Assembly: GCA_019448385.1 (NCBI GenBank)
Contig: JAGTXO010000003.1
Span: 62,001 to 126,000, forward strand
Source of the DNA: Diacronema lutheri
Lineage: Eukaryota > Haptophyta > Pavlovophyceae > Pavlovales > Pavlovaceae
Direction: 5' to 3'
Length of the DNA stretch: 64,000 bases
Shown: positions 18,501-31,100 of the stretch, in pieces
Layout of the letters: every line of letters begins with the position of its first letter
Position numbering within the stretch: the first letter of the stretch is position 1
The notes under the pieces: model-generated
What the model was told of the DNA's origin: nothing
What the model saw: only the letters and a program-made list of their open reading frames with translations
Database searches by the model: none
Position numbers and translations under genes: made by a program

Positions 18501-21500
18501 TCGGATCGATGGAGGCGGAGCCGTCCACGCTGAGCGGTGCGTCGTAGCGCGCGCTGCGGTCGCCGCCCGCGATCACGGCGCGCAAAGGCTCCGCCTCGAC
18601 GCGCACGCGCACGCGCGCAAACGTCGTGGCAATGGGGTCGGCAACCATCCGCGCACTCAGCTGGAAGTCGTAGGTAAAGCCGTGCGCCAGCGCATTGCGC
18701 GGCAGCACCAGCTGCGCCCTGTCGGTGCGCACGCCGCGCAGCTCGGCCGCCATCGCCGGCGCGGACTCGCCCGTCGCCGTGACGCTCGCGTTGGGCGCGG
18801 ACCACGCAAAGGCGATGGTCGGATCGGCGGCAGCGGGCCAGCACGCGGCGAGCGCGGCGACCCCGCGCAGCCGCAGCTCCGCCGACGGCCGTTGCGTCAG
18901 CTCGAATGGCCCGTCGATAGCGAGCAATGGCGAGTCGCCATCCGACCGCACGACGTCCCAACTGATGAGCGGCGAGACGGTGCCGAACAAGGAGCGCGCG
19001 CGCAGCAGGAAGCGAAACCGCGTGCCGCGTAGCGCGAGCAGCGTCACCACGCTCGCGCCGCCCGCCGCCTGCACCGCGAGCTGCGCGCTCAGCTCCGCCG
19101 CAAAGTCCGACCGCGCCGCGTCCACGCGCCACTCAAAGCTGAGCGGCGCAAAGCCGACCGCGATCGAGCCGGACGCGTCGAGCCGGAGGACCTCGTCGGG
19201 GCAGCGCGAAAGACGCTGCGGCCCGTTCAGCGCCGCGACCGGCGTGGCGCATGCGCCATCGCACGGAAAGTTCGCGTCGATGGTCGCTGCCGATTGTGCG
19301 CACTTGGTCGAAGGGCAGCGGCCCCCGCCCTGCGCAAAGATGAGCGGCCGGATCACGCCCGGACGGAGGCGCACCGTGTCGCCGGGGCGCAAAAGCGTAT
19401 CCACGTTGAGCTGCGCGACGAGCAGCGTCGCCGACTCCCAGTAGCACAGCGGCTCGGTCGGGTAGGCACCGCGGATGAGCGCGACAGTCGCATCGTCGAG
19501 CGCCGCCGAGCAGCCGGCCACGCCGCTCATGCCGGCGCGGTCGGTCTCCTGCGCGTCGAAGCGGACGAAGAGGCGCGTCGCCTCGGCGGAGAAGAACGCC
19601 GACTCGATCACTGGCGCGTGCAGCCCGACGAAGGTGAAGGGCACCGACGAGGGCGAGAAGTCGCGCCCGTTCAGGCTCACGCGCACGCTCAGCGGCGCGC
19701 CCTGCCGACCCCACGTCGTGCGCTGCACGATGCACGTTTCGTTCCACTCGAGCGGCGGCTCGGTCGCGACAGTCGAGCCGAAACGCACGCGCAATCGCAC
19801 CGTCGCGTTCGTGCCGCCCTCCGCCGCCGTGCCAGCAAACGGCGGCTCGAGCGCGGCAAAGCCCGAGCCAACGATCGTGACGAGCCCGCCACCCTCCGCG
19901 TCGCCCGAGCTCGGTTGGATGGACGAGACGACGGGCTGCGCGTAGTATTCAAAAGCAACCGCCGAGTTCACCGACACCGAGTAGGCCGCGCCACCGTTGA
20001 GCGACATCTCGAACGGCACGGCGGCCGGCGCGCCGTCCGGCGCGGGCGGCATCGTGCACAGCGCGCGCGAGCTGCCGTCGGCGCCATCGGCGAGCAGCGT
20101 GGCGGGCGCGGCGCAGCCGGGCGCCTGCGCCACGTCGGTCACGCGCGCGAGCACGCAGCACAGCTGCCCGCTCCCAAAGTCGGCAAAGCCGCGCCCGATC
20201 ACCGTCACGACCGTCCCGCCTCCGACAGGGCCCGCGGGCGGATCGACTGCCCTGACCGCAAGCTCCGACGCCGCGTCGTAGAGCGTCAGCGCGGGCGGGT
20301 CGAACTGCGCGGGCACAAAGTCCACGCCGCTGTTCAGCGAGAGCGAGACCGTGTACGCGCCCGGCGTCGCCCCCGTCGGCGTGGCGCACACCACCTCGCT
20401 CGCCGACACGACGACGCCCGCGCCCAAAAGATCGCCGCGCCCGTCCGCGCGCGCGTACGCGCACGTCGCGACGTCGCCCAGGTCGACGAAGCCAAGGCCA
20501 ACGAGCGTGACCGTGGCGGCTTGCAGCGGCGCGCCCGCAGGGTAGCTGCGCTCGACCAACGCCGTGTACAGCGTGTAGACGAGCGGCGGCGACGGCGTGA
20601 CGAACGTCTGGCCGTCAAGCGAGACGGACAGCTCGACACTCGTCGGCGCGCCAACAGCGGGCGGGTCGTACGGCGCGGCGCAGACAAGCTCGGCGACGCC
20701 CGCGTCGGGGAGCGACGCGGGCACGTCGCCCTTGGCGCCAAAGCGCACCGTCAACCGGCCATAGTTGGTCAGGTTGGCGCCAAGCAGCGCGACGCGCGCG
20801 CCCTCGACGCCCTGCGGCCCTCCCGACGGGAGCGCGCGCGTCACGTGCACGTGCGCGGCGTCGTACGCGCCAAAGGCGGTGAGCAGCGCGACAGGGTTGC
20901 GCGCCGCGCCGCTTTCGTCCAGCTCGTCCACGCGCAGCGCGAAGGGCACCGATGTCTCGATCGAGAAGCGCGGCGAGAGGCAGACGATGGAGCGTGCGCT
21001 CACCGAGACGGCGGGCGCCGACTGCGCGCCAAAATCGCACCGGATCAGCGCGGCCTTGGCTGTGGCGCCCTTGTCGAAGCCCGAGCCGCTCACGGTGACG
21101 AGCGTGCCCACGCCCAGCGCGCCGCCCGTCGGCGCCACGTGCGCAAAGTCTGCGAGCGCGAGCGGGTCGGTCGGAAAGGTGATCGTGAGCGCGGGTTGGC
21201 TGAAGCGCACGTGCGGCCTGCCCAAGAACGAGTAGCACAGCTCGAGGCCCGACTGCAGCTCGGCGAAGGTGAAGGCAAATACGCCATTGGCGCGCAGCGC
21301 GGATGGCCCGATGCGCTGCGCCTCCGCGCAGCCGGCGCCGCCCGCCCTCGCCCAGAAGGCCGAGTCGCCGTCCCTCAGTCCGTGGCCGACAAGCCGCACG
21401 CGCGTTTCAATCTCGATCGCGCCGAGCGCGACAAACGGCGCCGTCACCTCCCACACGGCGAGCGAGAGCTCGGGCTGCGCGTACAGCGCGTACTGCTGTG

Positions 21501-24500
21501 AGCCGAAGCGATAGCACAGCGCGTACGGTACGGCCGAGCCCGCGCCTGCGAGGAAGGTGAAGCTCGCCCCCGCCGAGACGACCAAGCGCGCACCGCCCAG
21601 CTGCGCAAGCGGCGCGGCGGCCGCGCACGACAGCGTGGCCGCGGGCACCCAGAAGGCTGAGTCGCCGTCGCTGACGCCCACGCCATTAAACGTGACGAGC
21701 GTCGGCGAGCGCACGACCGCCGCGTTGCTCCCGCCTCCGCCCACCACGGCGAGCGCGTTCAGCCCGTACGTGTCGAGCACGCTGCCCTCGTACAACCGCC
21801 ACGGCTCCTGCGCGAAGCGGTAGCAGAGCACGAGGCCTGCCACGGGCGCGCCGGACGGCGTGAAAAGCGCGTGCGGCGGGAGCGTGCCCGTGGCCGTCAC
21901 GGTGGGCGTCTGCACCGTCCACACGCCGCCATACTGAGGCAACGCCGACGCCTCGCCGAGCGCGCAGGCCATGCCAGCGCCGTCCGCGTGCAGCCACATG
22001 CCTTGGTCGCCCGGCGCGATGCCCACGCCGACGGGCGTGAGCCGCTCCTCCACACCTGCGACGGCGAGCGTGCGTGCCGGCCCCTGGATCTGCGCGACCA
22101 GCAGCCGGAGATTCTCGTACATGCGCCACGGCTTGCCAGCATGGCGGTAGCAGAGCGCCGAGCGCTCGCGCGCCGTCGCAAACGTGAACGTAGCGCCGAG
22201 CGCGGCCGAGAGCGTCTGCACGCCACCGTCCGGCGACTCCGGGCCGCCAGCCGCGTCGGCGCACAGCGCCGCGCCCAGCTCGAGCGCGCCGGCCGTGCCG
22301 ACGAGCGCGGCAGCGGTCGGGGGTAGCCAAAACGCCACGTCGGCCGGTGCGAGGCCGACGCCGTCAAAGGCGACGGTCTCGACAGCGCCAACGACGGCGG
22401 TCGTGCTGCGCGGGCCCGTCACCTCGCGCGCGAGAAGCGTCACATCGTCGAAGAAGGCGAACGGTTCGGCGCCGAACCGGTAGCACAGCCGCAGAGCGGC
22501 ACGTGGCACGCCCGCGAGCAGCGTGAACGTGCCGCTCGTGCCGAGCGCATCGATGAGCGCGAGCCCGCCGTACTCAGCGCGCGCGCCCGCCTCGCCCAGC
22601 GCGCACGCGCCGCGCGCATCCGCCCAGAAGGCGGCGTCCGAGCCGCGCGCCAGCCCGACCCCCGCAAAGGGCACCACCTCGGCGACGCCCGCGACCGCGA
22701 CCGTCACGGCCGGCGCTGTCACGCGCAGAACGTCGAGGCGCACGGTGGGCACGCGCGCGAAGGGCTCGCCAGCGAAGGCATAGCACAGCACGTACCCGAA
22801 CGCCGCGGCTTGCAGCGCGGACGACGTCGCTGCCGAGAAGGCGCCGACGCCGTCTTCGCCGACCGCAACAGCTGCGCCGTCGACGCCCGCGCACGATGCG
22901 CTGCTCGCCGACACCCACGACGCGCGGTCGCCGGCGCCAATGCCGACGCCGGAGAACGCGATGGTCTCGTCCACGCGGTACACCGCCGTGCTCCGCGTCG
23001 GCCCGCGCACCTCGAGCGCATCGAGCGTGATCTGCGCGTAGAGCAGCTCGCCCAGCCCGCCAAAGGTAAAGCAGAGCGGCCGGCCGAGCGCGCCCACGCT
23101 TAGGTCAAACGACGCGCTATCCGAGCCGTCGAGCACGGCGCGCGACGACGCGGGCGACATGGCCGACGCGCAGCTCGTCGCGCCGGGCAGCAGCCAGCGC
23201 GCGCTGTCCCCCGCGCGCAGCCCGACGCCGCCAAATTGGATCCGCTTCGGAACGCCCACCACCGCGCGGTACGGCGCAGCCCGCGCGGCGAGGCCGATGA
23301 CGTCGACGGTGGTGTTGGCGAAGAGGCGTGGCGCGTGCCCGGCAAAGCGGTAGCACAGCACCAACCCGGACTCAACGCGCGGGAACGTGAACGTGGCGAT
23401 ACGACCCGCGAGCGCGCTCGGAGGCGCGACGGCATCCGCCGCATCGCATGCGCCCGTCGAGCCCGCGCTCGCCGCGGCGGACGCAGAGTCGGGCCGCACG
23501 AAGAAGGCTTGGTCGCGCTCGCCCGCTCGGTCGGCGAGCGGATTCGAGGAGGCGTAGCTGACGCCCACGCCGTCCAAGCGCACGTCGCGTGCGAACCCGG
23601 CGGCCGCTCGCTCGGCCGCCGCATCAACGCCAAAGGTGTGCACGAGCAGCGTCTCGTCGAGCAGCCACACGTCGCCTGCCGGCGTCGAACGGAAGCACAG
23701 ACGCGCGCCGTATCCGGCCGATGTCGCCGTCCAGTTGAGGCGACCACCGGCCACGACAAGCTCGCCACCCAGCTCCGCACGCGCCGGCGTCGCCGCACAG
23801 TCAGGCGCGCCATCGCCGCCGCCGCCGTCGGTGCGCACCAGCTTGGCGAAGGCCCCGTCGGGCAAGTACCAGCGCGAAGACACGTCGAATGACGCGCCGA
23901 GCCCCACAACCGACGCGACGACCGTCGTGCCGTTGAGGTATGACGGCGGCGGGCTGGGAGGCGGCGGGCTCGGCGGCGGCGCGAAAGGGGGTCGCGAGGG
24001 CAGCGGCGGCGGTGGCGGCGATGCCGGTGGGCTGGGCGGCGCTGGGCTCGGCAGCAGACCAGGCGGAGGCGAGCTGGGCGGAGGTGGGCTCGGCGGCAGG
24101 CCAGGCGGAGGCAAGCTGGGCGGAGAAAAGCTCGGCGGTAGGCCAGGCGGAGGCGAGCTGGGCGGAGGAGGGCTCGGCGGCAGACCAGGCGGAGGCGGAC
24201 TGGGCGGAGGAGGGCTCGGCAACAGACCAGGCGGAGGCGAGCTGGGCGGAGGAGGGCTCGGCGGCAGACCAGGCGGAGGCGAGCTGGGCGGAGGAGGGCT
24301 CGGCGGCAGACCAGGCGGAGGCGAGCTGGGCGGAGGAGGGTTCGGCGGTAGACCAGGCGGAGGCGAGCTGGGCGGAGGAGGGCTCGGCGGCAGACCAGGC
24401 GGAGGCGAGCTGGGCGGAGGAGGGCTTGGTGGCAGACTAGGCGGAGGCGGGCTGGGCGGAGGAGGGCTGGGCGGAGGAGGGCTCGGCGGCAGACCAGGCG

Positions 24501-27204
24501 GAGGCGAGCTGGGCGGAAAAGGGCTTGGCGGCAGACCAGGCGGAGGCGAGCTGGGCGGAGGAAAACTCGGCGGCAGATCAGGCGGAGAGGGACTCGGCGG
24601 AGGAGGGCTGGGCGGAGGAGGGCTCGGCGGCAGACCAGGCGGAGGCGAGCTGGGCGAAGGAGGGCTTGGCGGCAGACCAGGCGGAGGCGAGCTTGACGGA
24701 GGAATCCTCGGCAGCAGGCTCGGCGGAGGTAAACGTGGCGAAGCAGAGCTCAACGGCTGGCTTAAGGGCAACGAGCCCGACAGCGGCAGAGTCGACAACA
24801 ACTCCGCATGTGAAATCGGCGCGTGAAATGACGGCGGCAGCGGCGCGACGCTGAGCACAAATGCGCCCGCAGACAAAGGCGCGCTCGAAGGCAAATCGAC
24901 CAGCGGAATCGACGCGTGCTGCAGTGGCAGGCTTGCCGACGGCAACGCAGATGACACCGCCGCGCTTAAAACGAGCGCGTGCATCGACGGCGGCTGCGGC
25001 GCGACGCTGAGCGCAAATGCGCCCGCAGACAAAGGCGCGCTCGAAGGCAGCTCGACCAGCGGAATCGACGCTTGCTGCAATGGCAGGCTTGGCGGCAGCA
25101 CCGCCGACGACACCACCGCGCTCGGAGCCAGCCCATGCATCGACGGCGGCTGTGGCGCGACGCTGAGCGCAAATGCGCCCGCAGACAAAGGCGCGCTCGA
25201 AGGCAGCTCGACCAGCGGAATCGACGCTTGCTGCAATGGCAGGCTTGGCGGCTGCAACGCCGACGACACCACCGCACTCGAAACCAGCGCGTGCATCGAC
25301 GGCGGCTGCGACGCGACGCTGAGCGCAAATGCGCCCGCAGACACTGGCGCGCTCGAAGGCAGCTCGACCAGCGGAATCGACGCTTGCTGCAATGGCAGGC
25401 TTGGCGGCAGCACCGCCGACGACACCACCGCGCTCGGAGCCAGCGTGTGCATCGACGGCGGCTGCGGCGCGACGCTGAGCGCAAATGCGCCCGCAGACAA
25501 AGGCGCGCTCGAAGGCAGCTCGACCAGCGGAATCGACGCTTGCTGCAATGGCAGGCTTGGCGGCAGCACCGCCGACGACACCACCGCGCTCGAAACGAGC
25601 GCGTGCATCGACGGCGGCTGCGGCGCGACGCTGAGCGCAAATGCGCCCGCAGACAAAGGCGCGCTCGAAGGCAGCTCGACCAGCGGAATCGACGCTTGCT
25701 GCAATGGCAGGCTTGGCGGCTGCAACGCCGACGACACCACCGCACTCGAAACGAGCGCGTGCATCGACGGCGGCTGCGGCGCGACGCTGAGCGCAAATGC
25801 GCCCGCAGACAAAGGCGCGCTCGAAGGCAGCTCGACCAGCGGAATCGACGCTTGCTGCAATGGCAGGCTTGGCGGCTGCAACGCCGACGACACCACCGCA
25901 CTCGAAACGAGCGCGTGCATCGACGGCGGCTGCGGCGCGACGCTCAGCGCAAATGCGCCCGCAGACAAAGGCGCGCTCGAAGGCAGCTCGACCAGCGGAA
26001 TCGACGCTTGCTGCAATGGCAGGCTTGGCGGCTGCAACGCCGACGACACCACCGCACTCGAAACCAGCGCGTGCATCGACGGCGGCTGCGGCGCGACGCT
26101 CAGCGCAAATGCGCCCGCAGACAAAGGCGCGCTCAAAGGCAGCTCGACCAGCGGAATCGACGCTTGCTGCAATGGCAGGCTTGCCGGTAGCGACGCCGAC
26201 GACACCACCGCGCTCGGAGCCAGCGCGTGCATCGAGGGCGGCTGCGGCGCGAAGCTGAGCGCAATTGCGCCCGCCAACAATGGCGCGCTCGAAGGCAGCA
26301 CGCTCCATGGTAGTGAAGTACGCTGCAGCCGTAGGCTGCCTTCCGCGAACAACGGGGCGTTCGATGGCCGCTCCAAGAACGACGCCTCTGATAAGGAACG
26401 CGTTGAGCCCGGCTTGAATGACGTGCCGAGCGAGGCAAATGGCGCTTGCAAAGGGGGAGCGGACGGCGGAGCCGACGGCGGCGGGGTCGGTGGCGGCGGC
26501 AAAGGCCGAGCGAGCTCGCACGCAAAGGCGCGCGCGCTCTCGCACGGCGCGTTCTCGTACTCGCCCGCAGCCGAGCGCAGCAGACAGTCGCCGCCCTCCG
26601 CCGTCGGGAAGCCGCGCGCGAACGGGAGATACCCCGCGAGCTCGCCCTTCGCGCTCAAAAACAGGTTTTCCCAGTTGGCCGCGCTGCGCGACCGCCGATC
26701 GGCGCCAACCCACGAGCCGTTGCTGCCGAGGGTCGGCAGGCCGCCCAGCTGCCCGCTCAGCTGGCTTTGAACCGCGTCGATCTCGAGCGCGTCGTGCGGT
26801 AGCCACAATCCGCCGACGCCCTGCGTCCTCGTGCCAATCAGCGCACACGCGCCGCTCGCCGCGTCAAAGTCGGTCGCGGACGACGCGTTGAAGTGGAAGA
26901 CGCACATGGGCGCGCCGTCGCGCGTGACGTAGGCGCTCGGCACGGGCAGCGCGGCGCACGACACGCTGAGCGACGGCGGTTGCAACGGCGGCGGCGGGCT
27001 CGAAGGCGAAAGCGACGTCGGCGGGTTCACTGGGCGCGGGTCCACGAGGCTCGCTCCGAGTAGGTCCTCGCCGGCCAAGCTCGGGCTCGGGCCCGGGCTC
27101 GGTCTCGGGCCCGGGCTCGGTCTCGGGCCCAAGCCCTGCTCGGGCAGCTGCACGTGCCACGCGCACGCAGCGCGCGCGCTGAGCGCGAGCCCAGCGAGCA
27201 GCAT
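12556..27204 (-). CDS. Giant polycystin-1-like REJ/GPS receptor, copy B, 4 exons, ~4752 aa
   Basis: Model: exons 27204-13580, 13484-13338, 13143-12816 and 12714-12556, all with GT-AG borders and consistent phase (4753 codons with stop). Approximate residues: signal peptide 1-20; C-type lectin-like domain 85-230; ~10 repeats of 52 aa 300-790; Pro-rich stalk 805-1090; nine ~100-aa LCYRF repeats 1090-2015; five IPT/TIG domains 2015-2530; REJ 2655-3200; EGF-like Cys cluster ~3560-3590; GPS (CACDHLTDF) ~3595-3630; TM 3665-3695; two more TMs 3880-3930; long Ser/Ala/Pro-rich cytosolic part; EF-hand DKDGDGSLKGSE in exon 2 and DTDGSGDVEFAE in exon 3; two or more C-terminal TMs. REJ plus GPS is the hallmark of polycystin-1/adhesion-type receptors with self-cleavage at GPS. 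I see no PLAT domain and no clear complete six-TM channel. An upstream in-frame ATG at 27525 is possible, but the signal peptide favours 27204. Confidence 0.8.
13175..13202. repeat. Poly-G run (28 bp) inside intron 2 of copy B
   Basis: An uninterrupted G run on the plus strand lies within the intron between the two EF-hand exons (13337-13144). On the transcribed strand it is poly-C in the 3' half of the intron, so it could serve as the polypyrimidine tract. Confidence 0.9.
19711..24020. repeat. 4.3-kb block near-identical to 1-4310 (offset 19710)
   Basis: Reading both copies side by side, bases 1-4310 align to 19711-24020 without any shift in register. I noticed a small number of substitutions, all in the first ~1.2 kb, and none from about 1170 to 4310. 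The block covers the IPT/TIG domains and the nine ~100-aa repeats. It ends abruptly where the Pro-rich stalks begin. Confidence 0.9.
24010..24720 (-). repeat. Pro/Ser-rich stalk of copy B
   Basis: The same PPPGLPPSPPPPS-type tandem repeats as in copy A, but roughly half the length and without the extra domain. Terminal sub-blocks (gcagcaggctcggcggaggt near 24712) match A near 6142 exactly, so the outer edges are conserved and the interior is variable. Confidence 0.85.
24840..26290 (-). repeat. 156-bp coding tandem repeat of copy B, about 10 units
   Basis: Same 52-residue unit as in copy A (period measured 156 bp between successive gcgacgctgagcgcaaatgc). B units more often carry ggcggctgcaacgccgac-type variants, and A units more often gccgacggcaacgc. 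The arrays have therefore partly homogenised within each gene. Confidence 0.9.
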
Positions 27205-28112
27205 GACCACACGCGGAGCGCGCGCGGCGCGTACGCCCAGCGCGGCGCGCCGCGCGGTGCTCGGCACGTTGCACGGCGCGGCATGCGGCGCGGCGCGCAA
27301 TGTGGCGCAGGCCAGTCGGCCGGCTTGCAGGCCGGCGTCAGCGCCGCCCGGGCAAATCGACGCGCAGTTGTCATAGCCTGACCGGCATGGCGGCCCCGCC
27401 GACGCGCCGGCGGTGCGCGCGCGCGTCCCGTCGCACATCCACTGGCTCAGCGATTGCGACCAGCTACATCTGTGGATGCTTAAACCCTGAGAATTACTAC
27501 CCCTACACCCTTTCTTCGGGGGCAAGCGGACCTCACGTTATGGTGCAAGTATTGTTCTTTTTGTACACAGTCTCCAGTCTTGCTCCAGCGCAAAATTGAG
27601 CGCTCGACGTTTGGCTTGCCATTAGGTTGCGGGGGCCGCGGACAAGAAGGCGATGGTGCAGCTGGCTCTGTCCTCGGCGACGCCGGGAGAGGGGCTCCTT
27701 GCGCGCGATCCCTATATGCGCACCGCTTCCCCCCCCCCCCCCCCCCCCCCCCCCCCGATGCGTGGCCGCCGCGGCGTCGAAGGGACTCGACGCCGCGGCG
27801 GCCACGCATCGGCCGCGCCGCACCCATGTGCGCCCTCGCGCTGCTCACCCTTGTCGACGAGGCCAGAGGCAGAAGAAGGCGCTCATCTGGCCATGCGATG
27901 AATTGCCCGGCGAGCATCCCTCCTCCCCCCCCCCCCCCCCCCCCGTCTTCCCTTCCCAGTTCGTTTCATCTTTTCTCGGCCCCGGCTCCCAGATCTTGTC
28001 GCGACGAAAGGGACAGCCACTTCACGACGCCGGAGCCGCCGTGCATCGCGCCGCTCGCATCCGCCTGGGCGCATGAATCTCGTCCCCCCACCCCCTTCCC
28101 CAAACCCTCACG
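27205..28112. other. Spacer between copy B and HisRS with poly-C runs; no gene seen
   Basis: 27205 to about 27465 is homologous to the upstream flank of copy A. Then comes a lower-GC stretch (about 27470-27620) that may hold the copy B promoter. Next are a 28-bp poly-C run (27729-27756), a perfect hairpin (27755-27812) and a second poly-C run near 27926-27944. Both genes on either side are on the minus strand, so this interval contains the HisRS 3' flank and the copy B 5' flank. Confidence 0.6.
27755..27812. repeat. Perfect inverted repeat, 26-bp arms, 6-base loop
   Basis: Arm 1 (27755-27780) begins ccgatgcgtggccgcc and arm 2 (27787-27812) is its exact reverse complement. The loop is agggac. 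The hairpin directly abuts the 28-bp poly-C run. It is too long and too perfect to be chance; it could be a foldback/MITE remnant or an extruding or transcribed hairpin. Confidence 0.9.
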
Positions 28113-31100
28113 TCAGAGCCCGAGCTCGTGCAGCTTCTCGAGCAGGCCGTCAAACGGGACGTCAAACTGCTTGCTTGAGCCATCCGCGCCCTCGCCGCCC
28201 TCGCCGCCCTCCTGCGCGGCGCGCGACACGAGCAGCCGCCGCGGCGCACGCGGCGAGCCGCGCGGCGGCGCGCGCGGCGGCGGTGAGCGGCCCGCGCCGC
28301 ACCCCGCGCGACGCGACGGCGCGGCGGCGACGCACGCGCGTGGCGCGTGGTACGGCGCGGGCCGCTCACCGCCGCCGCTCGCTGCTCGTGGCCGCGCAGG
28401 TCCTTGATGCGCACACAGCCCCTCTGCCATTCGTCGGGTGCAACGAAGACAACGCGCTGGCCGCCCACACGGTCAGCGTACGAGAAGGCGGCCTTCACCT
28501 GCGCAGGGAGGGGAGGGGGTGGGGAATCGTTGGTTGGGTTGGAGGCGGCTGCAGCACCTCGCCGAGCCGAGCGGCGCATGGCTGGCCGCTGGCCCGGCTG
28601 CACACTGGCGCGGTCGACGAGAGGATGGCCGCTGGCCCGGCTGCACACTGGCGCGCCGCCGCGCCGCGGTCAGCGCAGCCCCCCCCCCCCCCCCCCCCCC
28701 CCCCTCCTTCCCCCCCCCCCCCCCCCCCCCCCCCCCCTCTTCTTCTTCCCCTCCCCCCCCCCCCCCTCTTCTTCCCCTCCCCCTTCCCCTCGCCTCTTCT
28801 TCTCCTCCCCCTGCGCGCGCGCCTTCTTGGTCGGCTCGAGGAGCGTATCGACCGAGTAGCCCGCCGAGCGCAGCCGCGCGGCGACGGCGAGAGCGGGCGC
28901 GCGCATCGCCTCGTCGAATGGCACGACCACAAACTGCACGGCTGCACGGCAGACGGAGGGATGGACCGGGGCGGCCGGCGGCCCAGCAGCGCGGCGGGAG
29001 GGGAGGCGGTCGATGCGAGCGCGCGCGGCGCGAGGGCGCCACGCGCAGCTCCGGGCGGGCAGCACGCACGTCGCGCAGGGGCAGGGGAGGTGCAGGTGCA
29101 CACGGGGAAGGGGAGGGGGGGGGGGGGGGGGGCAGGGGGCATATAGGCGGAAGTCGGGAGACGGGAAAACGCGCGCACTGTGCGGCAGCTGCGGCATCTT
29201 CCCCTTCGCCGCAAGCAATTCCATCACCACGCAATCGCCAAACCCAAAGCCGCACGCGGGCACTTCGCTCGGCGCGCCATAGACGCTGAGCAGACGGTCG
29301 TAACGCCCACCGCCGCAGATGGCGCGAAGTTCGCCCGAGCGGTCAAAGCCCTCAAAGACAACGCCCGTGTAGTAGGCGAGGCCGCGCACGACGGACGCGT
29401 CGAACTGCAGCCACTCGCCGATGCCGTACGCCTGGCGATGAGAGGAGACGGGAGGAATGGAGGGGAACAGGGGGGGGGGGGGGGGTCCCAGGGGTCCGTC
29501 GGCTGGGCGAGCACCGTCATGCGCCCGCCAGCCGAGCGCGCGCGTGTGCGCCGCAGCGCGTCACATGCCCCTCCCCCCCCCCCCCCCCCCCCCTTCCCCT
29601 TCCCCTCTTGCCCACCTGCGCTAGCTCAAAGAGCCGCCCCAGCTCTGCGATGGCGTCCGCCGCCTCGCCGTTGCCTCCCATCAGCGCGCGCAGCTCGTCG
29701 AGTGACTTGAGTGAGAGCGTGCGCACGATGGCGGCGCCAACGGGCGCAGGGATGCCCTTGCCCACAAGCTCCGCCACAACCGCGTCCTGCGACGCGCAGC
29801 GCACGGCCGCGCGCAAGGGCGGGAGGGGGCGGCGCCAGTGGGGGGGGGGCGGGACGAGAGGAGAAGAAGGGCGGCAAGGGCGGGAGGGGGCGGCCGCGCC
29901 GCACGTGCCCAATCTTGTCGAGCTTGTCGACGATCACGCAGACGGGCGCAAACTGCTCGCCGCCGATGCCGTGCGATGAGAGCACGGCGTGCAGCACGCC
30001 GCGCGAGTTGACACGCAGCCCCACGTCCTCGTGCGTGATGCCCACGCGCGTGAAGAAGGCGACGATGGCGGCAAGCAGCTCGAGCTCGGCGCAGATGGAG
30101 CGCTCGCCAAATATGTCCATGTTCCTGCGCGACCGTGCGCGCAAAGAGGCGCGCGCACCGTTGCACCGCTGCCGCGGGCGTCAGAGGGGGGGGGGGGGGG
30201 GCAGCTGCGCGCGCGCGCGCTGGGACGCATGTCGCGGCCTCGCCGGAGCGCCGCGCGGGGATATCGCGCGGCGTGCGCTCGCAACGTCACCATTGGTAAT
30301 GCTCGCGCTTGCGCCCGCGCTGCACGGCCTCATAACGCCAGCACTGCGGCAGCGACGTCCATTTGAGCGGGAGCAGCGCCTTGCCGCCAAGTGCAAGCAC
30401 CATGCGCGCAAGCGATGGCGTCATCTCTGGGCGGAGCGTCACCGCGTGACCGTCCTGCGCACGCGCAGCGCGAGGCGCGTCGGCGCGCGCGGAACGGCGG
30501 CCGGCGTCGACGCGCTGCGCCGCGCCGGGCTGCCGGCGGCGCCCGGCCATGTCGTTCGCACGCGCCGGAGCGCACGCGCGCGCGCGCCGGCGCCGGCCGC
30601 TTGCGTAGCGTCGCCGCACCTTGTCCGTGAAGTTGTACATCTGCGCGGTGATCTCCTCGCCCGCCTTGCGCCGGTAAAGCTCGTCGTGCTCGAGCACGGG
30701 CGCGTCATACTCCTGAAAGGCGAACTGGCGGGCGACCTCGCGGAAGTGGGCGAAGAGCCACGAGCGCACGCGCATCTCCGGCGGGTAGAAGTCGCGCGTG
30801 CCCGTCGGCGGCTCGAGCGAGATGGTCGGCTTGAGCCCGCCGCCGCCGCCGACGACGACGGCGCTGCCGTCGGCGACCGGCCCGGCCGGCGCCGACGCCG
30901 GGTCGGCGCCTCGGCGCTCGGCCTTCTTGCGCGCCTTCTCGGCTTCCTTGGCCGCCTTCTTGAGCTGGTTTTTGGACACGCCCTCCGCCGAGCCCGACGC
31001 GTCGGCGTCGGCCGTCGCCGCCACGGGCGCGGGCGTGGCGAGCGGCGCGCCGCCGGGCGTGGGATGCGCGCCGCCGTCCGCATCGTCGCGCACGGCCTGT

